NCBI RefSeq assembly: GCF_003837865.1
Contig: NZ_RQIS01000009.1
Coordinates: 1-64,000, forward strand
DNA from: Paraburkholderia dinghuensis
GTDB lineage: Bacteria > Pseudomonadota > Gammaproteobacteria > Burkholderiales > Burkholderiaceae
Reading direction: 5' to 3'
DNA: 64,000 nucleotides
In this document: piece after piece, positions 36,634 through 43,439 of the stretch
Layout: each line of letters starts with the position of its first letter
Numbering within the stretch: position 1 is the first letter of the stretch
Notes under the pieces: model-generated
What the model was told of the DNA's origin: nothing
What the model saw: the letters and a program-made list of their open reading frames with translations, nothing else
Database searches by the model: none
Program-made: the position numbers and the translations under genes

Positions 36634-36937
36634 CGCGTGCGCAGCGCGCTTGCCCGTGTTAGCATGAGCGCTTGCGTCGATTTGATCTCAGCTTGCGGAC
36701 GCGGGGCAACCCAAAACAGCTAAAGCGAAACGGACGAAAGCGGCGGAAGGAATCGGAAGAAATCGAACCGCAATCGCCCGATTTCCGATACGCTGCGCTG
36801 CTGCCCCGAACACCCGAAAGCCCGCTTCTGCCGACGCAAAGCGGGCTTTTTTGCGCCCGGCTTTTGCCTGATTTGCGCCCGACGGTCTCGCGACCGGACG
36901 GCCATTGAACGTGAAACGAACAGGAAACCACGCGAAC
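36634..36937. other. Spacer between purF and metZ
   Basis: These 304 bases contain a strong terminator near the right end and no supported gene. The string GCTAAAGCG near 36719 resembles a piece of the SAM-II riboswitch core, but the rest of that structure is missing. The metZ promoter would have to lie in the 85 bases after the terminator unless read-through occurs. Confidence 0.5.
36818..36852 (+). terminator. Intrinsic terminator before metZ
   Basis: AAGCCCGCTT (36818-36827) pairs with AAGCGGGCTT (36839-36848) around an 11-base loop and continues into TTTT. It probably ends the dedD-cvpA-purF transcript, although 166 bases separate it from the purF stop. Confidence 0.85.
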
Positions 36938-38134
36938 ATGGACGACACCCTCAACTTCGATACGCTCGCCGTGCGCTCGGGCACGTTGCGCAGCGAGTTC
37001 AACGAACATTCGGAAGCGATCTTCCTCACATCGAGCTTCTGTTTTTCGAGCGCCGCCGAGGCGGCCGAACGCTTCAAGAACGCCGAGACCGCGTACACGT
37101 ATGCGCGCTTCACGAACCCGACCGTGACGATGTTCCAGGACCGGCTCGCCGCGCTCGAAGGCGGCGAGGCGTGCATGGCGACGGCCTCGGGCATGTCCGC
37201 GATCCTCTCGGTCGTGATGGCCGCCCTGCAGGCGGGCGACCATATCGTCAGCTCGCAGAGCATCTTCGGCTCGACGGTCGGCATGTTCTCGCAGATCTTC
37301 GTCAAATTCGGCATCACGACCACCTTCGTCGATCCCAGCGATCTCGATGCGTGGAAGAACGCCGTGCGTCCCGAAACGAAGATGTTTTTCCTCGAAACGC
37401 CGTCGAACCCGCTCACCGAAGTGTCGGACATCGAAGCAATCAGCAAGATCGCGAAGGCCGCGAACGCGCTCTTCGTGGTCGACAACTGCTTCTGCAGCCC
37501 GGCGCTGCAGCAGCCGCTCAAGCTCGGCGCGGACGTCGTGATGCATTCGGCCACCAAGTTCCTCGACGGCCAGGGCCGCGTGCTCGGCGGCGCGCTCGTG
37601 GGCTCGAAGGAATTCATCATGGGGAAGGTGTTCCCGTTCGTGCGCAGCGCGGGACCGACGCTCTCCGCGTTCAACGCGTGGGTGCTGCTCAAGGGCATGG
37701 AGACGCTGTCGTTGCGCGTCGAGAAGCAGTCGGCGAACGCGCTGGAAATCGCACGCTGGCTCGAAGCGCATCCGGCCGTCAAGCGCGTGTTCTATCCGGG
37801 CCTCGAATCGCATCCGCAACATGCGCTCGCGATGCGTCAGCAGAAGGCGGGCGGCGCAATCGTCTCGTTCGAGCTGAAGGGCGATACGCCCGAAAAGCAG
37901 CGTGAGAACGCCTGGCGTGTCATCGACAACACGAAGGTCTGCTCGATCACGGGCAATCTCGGCGATACGCGCACGACGATCACGCACCCCGCGACGACCA
38001 CGCACGGCCGCATTACGCCGGAAGCGCGCGCGGCGGCGGGCATCACCGAAGGACTGATCCGCCTCGCGGTGGGGCTCGAGAACGCGCAGGACATTCGAAG
38101 CGATCTCGCGCGCGGACTCGACGCGGCGGCCTGA
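36938..38134 (+). CDS. metZ: O-succinylhomoserine sulfhydrylase
   Basis: This 398-residue PLP enzyme of the Cys/Met family forms homocysteine from O-succinylhomoserine and sulfide. The PLP lysine is in MHSATKFLDGQGRVLGG (near 204). YARFTNPTVTMFQDRLAALEGGE near 55-75 and ATASGMSAIL near 85 are family signatures. The opening DTLAVRSGTLRSEFNEHSEA is MetZ-like rather than MetB- or MetY-like. I chose ATG 36938, with CAGGAAA upstream; a GTG at 36908 is possible. It has its own terminator. Confidence 0.93.
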   Translation: MDDTLNFDTLAVRSGTLRSEFNEHSEAIFLTSSFCFSSAAEAAERFKNAETAYTYARFTNPTVTMFQDRLAALEGGEACMATASGMSAILSVVMAALQAGDHIVSSQSIFGSTVGMFSQIFVKFGITTTFVDPSDLDAWKNAVRPETKMFFLETPSNPLTEVSDIEAISKIAKAANALFVVDNCFCSPALQQPLKLGADVVMHSATKFLDGQGRVLGGALVGSKEFIMGKVFPFVRSAGPTLSAFNAWVLLKGMETLSLRVEKQSANALEIARWLEAHPAVKRVFYPGLESHPQHALAMRQQKAGGAIVSFELKGDTPEKQRENAWRVIDNTKVCSITGNLGDTRTTITHPATTTHGRITPEARAAAGITEGLIRLAVGLENAQDIRSDLARGLDAAA

Positions 38135-38183
38135 GCGTCCGCTTTGTAGTTCGGTTTGCGTAGTATCCTTGCAGTTCGCAGTT

Positions 38184-38209
38184 CGGGCCGTTCGAAGCGG
38201 CCCGTTTTT
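38184..38209 (+). terminator. Intrinsic terminator after metZ
   Basis: CGGGCCG (38184-38190) pairs with CGGCCCG (38198-38204) around TTCGAAG and is followed by TTTTT. It lies 50 bases after the metZ stop. Confidence 0.85.
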
Positions 38210-38232
38210 CTTCATCTCACAGGTTGACCGTC

Positions 38233-39093
38233 ATGGCCGTCATTCGCGCGTTGTTCGTCTATCCCGTCAAATCGCTCGGTGGCATCGCACTCGATCAGGC
38301 ACAACTCCTCGCCGAGGGACTGAAGTGGGACCGCAACTGGATGGTGGTGGACGAGACAGGCCAGCTCGTCACGCAGCGCCAGAACGCGGCGCTGGCGCGT
38401 GTTGTGTGCGCGTTCGTCAAAGGCGGTGTGCGTCTTTCGACTGATGGCATGGCGTCGTCGCTCGTGCTGCCCTTCGAGCCGCGAGGCGACGAGCGCCGCG
38501 TGCGCGCGACGGTCTGGAATGACACGGTCGACGCTTTCGACGAGGGCGACGAAGCCGCTCAGTGGATCACGAAGGCGGTGGGCGTGCCGTTGCGGATCGT
38601 GCGATTCGCACCTGACGCCACGCGATATGCGAACAGGAAGTGGACGAATGACGAGGACGTTCCAACCCATTTCGCGGATGCCTTCCCGCTGCTCGTGACG
38701 AACGAGGCATCGCTCGCGGACCTCAACGCGCGGCTCGCCGCAAAGGGTGCGCCGCCGGTGCCGATGACGCGCTTCAGGCCGAACATCGTGGTGGATGGCG
38801 AGGAGGCGTTCGACGAGGACTTCGTCGAAACGATGTCGATCGACGGGACAGACGTGGTGCTGCGTTTCGCGAAGCCGTGCGATCGTTGCCAGGTCACGAC
38901 GATCGATCAGCTCACGGGCGAGCGCGACGCACAGTGGCCCGCCGAGCCGCTCGATACGCTGATGACGTTTCGCGCAGACCCGCGCGTGAACGGGGGCCTC
39001 ACGTTCGGTGTGAACGCGACGGTCGTGTCAGGTGCGGGCGAGCAGGTGGCCGTGGGGGCGCCGGCGGAGTGGGAGTGGCGTTTCGACGAATGA
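38233..39093 (+). CDS. MOSC-domain protein (YcbX-like)
   Basis: This 286-residue protein has an N-terminal MOSC_N beta-barrel (IRALFVYPVKSLGGIALDQA, then WDRNWMVVDETGQLVTQRQN) and a C-terminal MOSC domain with RFRPNIVVDG. FAKPCDRCQVTTID holds the conserved Cys that contacts the molybdenum cofactor. Relatives such as YcbX and mARC reduce N-hydroxylated compounds. No ferredoxin domain is fused here, unlike E. coli YcbX. I chose ATG 38233; a TTG at 38224 is possible. Confidence 0.85.
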   Translation: MAVIRALFVYPVKSLGGIALDQAQLLAEGLKWDRNWMVVDETGQLVTQRQNAALARVVCAFVKGGVRLSTDGMASSLVLPFEPRGDERRVRATVWNDTVDAFDEGDEAAQWITKAVGVPLRIVRFAPDATRYANRKWTNDEDVPTHFADAFPLLVTNEASLADLNARLAAKGAPPVPMTRFRPNIVVDGEEAFDEDFVETMSIDGTDVVLRFAKPCDRCQVTTIDQLTGERDAQWPAEPLDTLMTFRADPRVNGGLTFGVNATVVSGAGEQVAVGAPAEWEWRFDE

Positions 39094-39169
39094 GCGTCGG
39101 GCGTCACGGCGGTGAATTCGTGAGGCACGTCCACACGTTCGACGTACACGCGTATCAGCAGGTGCAGGC

Positions 39170-39691
39170 ATGAACAGCAAACCCGCGAGTCTGGAACTTC
39201 CCTCGGGCGCACGCCTCGTTGCCGAGCCGGAGCGTTTGAACTATCTGCATACGGCTTGTCGGCGGTTGACCCGGAACATGACTGCCTTCGAGGCGTACTG
39301 CGCGTCGACTGCGCGTCCATCGGTTCCGCTTCAGGTGGCCTTTCTCGTGCGGGACAAGATTTCCAGCCTGTTCGGTGTGCAGACGATTCGCGGCTTTAAA
39401 GGGGCGAGGCCGCGTTCCGCGCCGGCTGTCGGAGAGCGGCTCGATTTTTTCACGGTCGAGGCGGTCGCGGACGATCAGCTCGTTCTGACTTCGAGAGACA
39501 CGCATCTCGCCGTCATGATATCGATCGACATGACATCTTCACCGTCCGATCCGGCTGCGCGATGGTGTCACATCACGGCCTCTGTGGAAACGTATAACGC
39601 CTTCGGAAAGCTGTACATGCTGCCAGTCGCGCCGGCGCATAAGCTCATCGTGTGGAAGATGCTGAAATCGCTCGATGCAGCGTCGACTTGA
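39170..39691 (+). CDS. DUF2867-like protein
   Basis: This 173-residue soluble protein has no signal peptide. FLVRDKISSLFGV near 56-68, then LDFFTVEAVADDQLVLTSRD and TASVETYNAFGKLYMLPVAP near the end, match the general pattern of DUF2867, a beta-rich SRPBCC-like fold. The family often accompanies or is fused to SDR proteins, and its ligand is unknown. It starts 76 bases after the MOSC gene. Confidence 0.55.
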   Translation: MNSKPASLELPSGARLVAEPERLNYLHTACRRLTRNMTAFEAYCASTARPSVPLQVAFLVRDKISSLFGVQTIRGFKGARPRSAPAVGERLDFFTVEAVADDQLVLTSRDTHLAVMISIDMTSSPSDPAARWCHITASVETYNAFGKLYMLPVAPAHKLIVWKMLKSLDAAST

Positions 39692-39708
39692 TTCGCAATT
39701 GGCGAATC
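39690..39708. other. Hairpin between convergent genes
   Basis: GATTCGC (39690-39696) pairs exactly with GCGAATC (39702-39708) around five bases. It lies between the DUF2867-like gene and the oppositely oriented AraC gene, a place where a two-way terminator is expected. No T run is visible. Confidence 0.35.
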
Positions 39709-39755
39709 GTGCGATTGCCTGAACCCTTCAACCAACGGCGAACCGGAGTGACGCG

Positions 39756-40568
39756 TCAGCAGTGCGCGTGATCCGGCAACGCCCGCCATTGCCCCGGCGC
39801 GAGCCCAAAGCGGCGTGTAAAAGCGTGCGTGAACGCGCTCTGGTCGCCAAACCCCACTTCGAGCGCAACGTCCACGAGTGTGCGGCGCGGATCCGCGAGC
39901 AGCGTGATAGCCGTATCGAGGCGCAGCCGCTGCAGATAGCGATGCGGCGTTTCGCCGAAAGCCTCGATGAAAAGCTGATGAAAGCGCCGCATGCCGAAAC
40001 CGCAATGCGTGGCGAGATCCGCGATGCGCAACGGCTCGGCGAGATGTGCGCGCAGCCAGCGGTCGATGCGCGCGAAGTCGAGACCTGCGGCAGCATCGGA
40101 CGATGTGCTGCCCGCGATGCCGGTTTGCGCGATGAAGGCGGCGCACAGTCGCGCGGATGCGTCCCAGTGAAAACGCCGCGCGCGCGCGTCTGCGCTTGCG
40201 TCCGGCGGCGTCGCTTGTGCGGCGCGTTGCGCGATCTGCTGCACGAGTTGCGTGAGCGCGGGATCGATGCGCACGGCGCGTGCCGCATCGAAGAGCCGCT
40301 CGGGCACGGCGAGCGACGCGGCGGGCAGATCGACCACGAGCTGGCGGTTCTCGCCGATGCCCGCGTAGTCGTGCCGGGCGCCGGCGGGAATCAGCCAGGC
40401 GGAGTAACAGTCGATGCGCTCGCCGACGCCGTCGACCGTCATCTCCATCGCACCGTCGAACCCGAGCACGATCTGGTGAAAATCATGCAGATCGGTCTCC
40501 TCGACTGCGCCGTAGCGGCGCAGTTCGACGCCGGGCGCAGTGACGGGTGCGTGGTGATGCGGATTCAT
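39756..40568 (-). CDS. AraC-family transcription regulator
   Basis: This 270-residue protein has an N-terminal cupin-like sensing domain (LHDFHQIVLGFDGAMEM, then YSAWLIPAGARHDYAG). The two helix-turn-helix motifs of AraC proteins lie at about 165-262 (LRIADLATHCGFGMRRFHQL and VDVALEVGFGDQSAFTHAF, then FGLAPGQWR). The inducer is unknown. It follows the FKBP gene on the same strand after 35 bases, so the two may share a transcript. Confidence 0.9.
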   Translation of the reverse strand: MNPHHHAPVTAPGVELRRYGAVEETDLHDFHQIVLGFDGAMEMTVDGVGERIDCYSAWLIPAGARHDYAGIGENRQLVVDLPAASLAVPERLFDAARAVRIDPALTQLVQQIAQRAAQATPPDASADARARRFHWDASARLCAAFIAQTGIAGSTSSDAAAGLDFARIDRWLRAHLAEPLRIADLATHCGFGMRRFHQLFIEAFGETPHRYLQRLRLDTAITLLADPRRTLVDVALEVGFGDQSAFTHAFTRRFGLAPGQWRALPDHAHC

Positions 40569-40603
40569 GACGGAAAATGACCGTGAGGCGAGCGCGCGAG
40601 GCC

Positions 40604-40957
40604 TTAGACGTCGAGCAGTTCCACTTCGAACACCAGCGTGGCGTTCGGTGGAATCACGCCGCCCGCGCCGCGTACGCCGTAGCCGAGTTGCGGCGGGATC
40701 GTGAGACGGCGCACGCCGCCCACTTTCATGCCCTGCACGCCTTCGTCCCAGCCCTTGATGACCATGCCGCCGCCCAGCACGAAGGCGAACGGATCGTTGC
40801 GGTCCTTGCTCGAATCGAACTTCTGGCCGTCCGTGAGCCAGCCGGTGTAGTGCACGCTGACGGTCTGGCCCGCACGCGCTTCGGCGCCGGTGCCTTCGGT
40901 CAGGTCCTCGTATTTGAGGCCGGATGCGGTGGTCACCGCCTTGTTCGCGTCAGACAT
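40604..40957 (-). CDS. FKBP-type peptidyl-prolyl isomerase
   Basis: This 117-residue single-domain enzyme speeds cis-trans isomerisation at proline. Clear signatures are [37 protein letters not shown] and [17 protein letters not shown], with the ending [10 protein letters not shown]. No signal peptide is visible, so it acts in the cytoplasm. AGGAG lies before the ATG. It is the small FKBP form common in Burkholderia. Confidence 0.95.
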   Translation of the reverse strand: MSDANKAVTTASGLKYEDLTEGTGAEARAGQTVSVHYTGWLTDGQKFDSSKDRNDPFAFVLGGGMVIKGWDEGVQGMKVGGVRRLTIPPQLGYGVRGAGGVIPPNATLVFEVELLDV

Positions 40958-41057
40958 GAAAGACTCCTGGATCGGAAGGAAAAAACGCTATTGTAGGGGT
41001 TTTGTACGGTCTGCACGCGGGCGAAGCGCGCCCAGTACGGGCGATTTAGCGTCTACC

Positions 41058-41063
41058 TATAAT
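41058..41063 (+). promoter_or_regulatory. Consensus -10 hexamer before the kinase-like gene
   Basis: TATAAT matches the sigma-70 consensus exactly, 80 bases before the ATG at 41143. The -35 region (GTACGG) is poor. A palindrome follows it. Confidence 0.4.
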
Positions 41064-41072
41064 TGCCCACTG

Positions 41073-41088
41073 ACCCGGCACGCCGGGT
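41073..41088. other. Palindrome in the leader of the kinase-like gene
   Basis: ACCCGGC and GCCGGGT are exact reverse complements separated by two bases. Just downstream of the -10 hexamer, it could be an operator or an mRNA hairpin. Confidence 0.35.
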
Positions 41089-41142
41089 GCTAATCAGAAG
41101 TATCCGCAGAAATACCCGCCACGAGCGCAGAAGAGGACACCG

Positions 41143-41904
41143 ATGGCGCCAACTCCCGATACAAGATCCGAACGCATTGCGCGGCTGTGCGCGGAGACCG
41201 CACTTTTCATGCGCGATCACGTGCTGTCGCGCGTGTCGCATGACCTGCGCAGTCCGCTCAACGCTATTCATAGCTGGGCATACGTGCTCGAACGCAAGAT
41301 CGATGCCGTGGACGCGACAGCGCAGCGTGCGCTGGGCGGAATTCGCACAGGTGTCGAGCAGCAGGTGCAACTGCTCGAAGCCCTGGTCGACAAGACGCGT
41401 GTCGAGACGCGCACGCTGCGCATCGACCGTGCGCCATTCGCGCTCGACGCGTTGATCGACGAAGCGACAGACGACGTACGTGTGGCGCTCGCAGACGCGC
41501 GCGCCGTGACGTTGACCGTCCAGTGCACGCCGACGGGCGCCACGGTCGACGGCGACCGCGAACGGATCGTGCAGGCGCTCTGGCTCATGCTGATGTTTGC
41601 GGTGGAGTCGAGTGCGCACGACGGGGGCGCGACGCTCGACGTGAGCGCGACGGCCGCTTCGGCCCATTTCGACGTGAAGTGGACGGCTGCACCGCAGGCG
41701 CTGACCGACGAGGCGTTACCGCATCTGCTCGAACCGTTCGCGCGTGCGCAGGCGCGCGAACCGCTGGAAGTGGGGCGTGCGGCGTGGGTGCTGTCACTGT
41801 GCCAGCGCGTGGCCGAGGCGCACGGCGGCCACTTCGAACAGCAGCCGCTGACCGAAGGCGAGACCACGGCGCTCGTATTGACGCTGCCGCTCGCGCCCGC
41901 GTGA
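41143..41904 (+). CDS. Histidine-kinase-like protein with degenerate ATPase domain
   Basis: This 253-residue protein has no transmembrane helix and no clear sensor domain. The HisKA dimerisation helix is intact, with SHDLRSPLNAIHSW and His33 as phosphoacceptor. The ATPase part is poor. The N-box is RIVQALWLMLMFAVESS without the expected Asn, no DxGxG loop is seen, and the GxGLGL loop is replaced by VGRAAWVLSLCQRVAEAHGG. It may accept phosphate from another kinase, or act as a scaffold. No response regulator gene is adjacent. Confidence 0.7.
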   Translation: MAPTPDTRSERIARLCAETALFMRDHVLSRVSHDLRSPLNAIHSWAYVLERKIDAVDATAQRALGGIRTGVEQQVQLLEALVDKTRVETRTLRIDRAPFALDALIDEATDDVRVALADARAVTLTVQCTPTGATVDGDRERIVQALWLMLMFAVESSAHDGGATLDVSATAASAHFDVKWTAAPQALTDEALPHLLEPFARAQAREPLEVGRAAWVLSLCQRVAEAHGGHFEQQPLTEGETTALVLTLPLAPA

Positions 41905-42061
41905 CGCGCGAAGGCGCGCGTGACACGCAAACGCGTCATGCCCGCTCGTTCGCCGTGAGCGCATTCAGACGCGCCAGACAGCATGGGGTCGTCCGCGGTA
42001 TTGCTTTCATCGGCCTTTCGCCGCTTATACTGACCGCTTCGCTTTACCGGAGCCTCCCGTC

Positions 42062-43414
42062 TTGATTCAGGTTTTTGCCCTCGTCGGCGCACTGTTGCTG
42101 GTCGCCCTCAACGGATTCTTCGTGGCCGCCGAATTCGGCCTCGTCAAACTACGGCAGACGCGCGTGCAGAGTCTCGCGACGAAGCACGGCCTGCGCGGCA
42201 GACTGCTCGCGAAGGTGCACGGCCAGCTCGACGCCTATCTCTCCGCGTGTCAGCTCGGCATTACGCTCGCGTCGCTCGGCCTCGGCTGGATCGGCGAGCC
42301 CGCCTTCGCGCAGTTGCTCGCGCCGCTGTTCGAACTGCTCGGGGTGCAGTCCGCGAGGCTGATTCACAGCATTTCGCTCGCGTTCGCGTTCACGGCGATC
42401 TCGTTCCTGCACATCGTCGTGGGGGAACTGGCGCCGAAGTCGCTCGCGATCCGTCAAGCCGAAAAGATTTCGCTGTGGACCGCCGCACCGCTCTACGGCT
42501 TTTACTGGGCCATGTACCCGGCGATCTGGACGCTCAACACGAGCGCGAACGCGGTGTTGCGCCTCGCGGGCCTTTCGTCCGACCACGGCTCCGATGCCCA
42601 GTATTCAACGGAAGAACTGAAGCTGATCCTGCGCCGCCGCCGCGCCGCCGCCGGAGCCGCCGTGCCCCAGCCCGCCGCCGCGAATGCGTACAGCGCGGAC
42701 GAATGGAACACGCTCGCGCATTCGCTCGACTTCTCGCGCATGACCGTCTCCGATCTGATGCGGCCCGCGCGCGAGATGGTCGGCCTGCGGCGCGACCTGC
42801 CGCTGCACGAGAACATGCAGATCATCGCGCGGCACCGCTTCAGCCGCTATCCGCTCTTCGAGGACGCCACGGGCGAACGCATCGCGGGGCTCGTTCACCT
42901 GAAGGACGTGCTGCTCGCGCGCGAGGCCGGCCACGCGCTCGACGATCTCGGCAAGTTTGCGCGGCCCGTGCAGTACGTGCTGCCCGAAACACCCGCTCTC
43001 GTGCTGTTCCGGCGCTTTCGCAAGGGTGCGCCGCATTTCGCGCTGGTGGGGCGCAAGGGCGCGCGGCCCACTGGCTTTCTCACGCTCGACAACATGCTCG
43101 GCGCGCTGGTGGGCCAGATTCGCGACGAGTTCCATCAAGGCGGCACCGGCGGCTGGACGCGGATGGACGACGGCACGCTGATGGGCCGCGGGAGTTTGCC
43201 CGTGGTGTCGCTGGAGCAGATGCTTGGGATCGACATCGACGAAGGCCGCGCCGAATCGGTGGGCGGTCTCGTGATTCACGCGCTCAACGATTTGCCGTCC
43301 GAAGGCCAGCGCGTCTCGTTCGAGCACTTCGATATCGTCGTGAAGAAGATGAAAGGGCCGCGCATCGTGCTCGTGCGAATCTATCCGCAGGATCTCGAAG
43401 ACGAAGGCGGCTGA
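42062..43414 (+). CDS. CNNM/HlyC-CorC-type membrane protein
   Basis: This 450-residue protein has an N-terminal DUF21 transmembrane domain (LLLVALNGFFVAAEFGLVKL, LGLGWIGEPAFAQLL, FLHIVVGELAPKSLAIRQAE). It continues with a CBS pair (MTVSDLMRPAREMVGLR, FSRYPLFEDATGERIAGLVH) and a C-terminal CorC_HlyC domain. The family includes Mg2+/Co2+ efflux proteins, often annotated as hemolysins. It starts with TTG, supported by GGAG nine bases upstream. It ends 25 bases from the convergent treY gene. Confidence 0.88.
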   Translation: MIQVFALVGALLLVALNGFFVAAEFGLVKLRQTRVQSLATKHGLRGRLLAKVHGQLDAYLSACQLGITLASLGLGWIGEPAFAQLLAPLFELLGVQSARLIHSISLAFAFTAISFLHIVVGELAPKSLAIRQAEKISLWTAAPLYGFYWAMYPAIWTLNTSANAVLRLAGLSSDHGSDAQYSTEELKLILRRRRAAAGAAVPQPAAANAYSADEWNTLAHSLDFSRMTVSDLMRPAREMVGLRRDLPLHENMQIIARHRFSRYPLFEDATGERIAGLVHLKDVLLAREAGHALDDLGKFARPVQYVLPETPALVLFRRFRKGAPHFALVGRKGARPTGFLTLDNMLGALVGQIRDEFHQGGTGGWTRMDDGTLMGRGSLPVVSLEQMLGIDIDEGRAESVGGLVIHALNDLPSEGQRVSFEHFDIVVKKMKGPRIVLVRIYPQDLEDEGG

Positions 43415-43439
43415 GCGCCGGGCGCGGCCTTGATGGCCC

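Noticed and set aside
36690..36760. SAM-II-riboswitch-like string GCTAAAGCG before metZ
   Set aside because: Only a short core piece matches; the first stem and pseudoknot partner are missing and a terminator lies between it and metZ.
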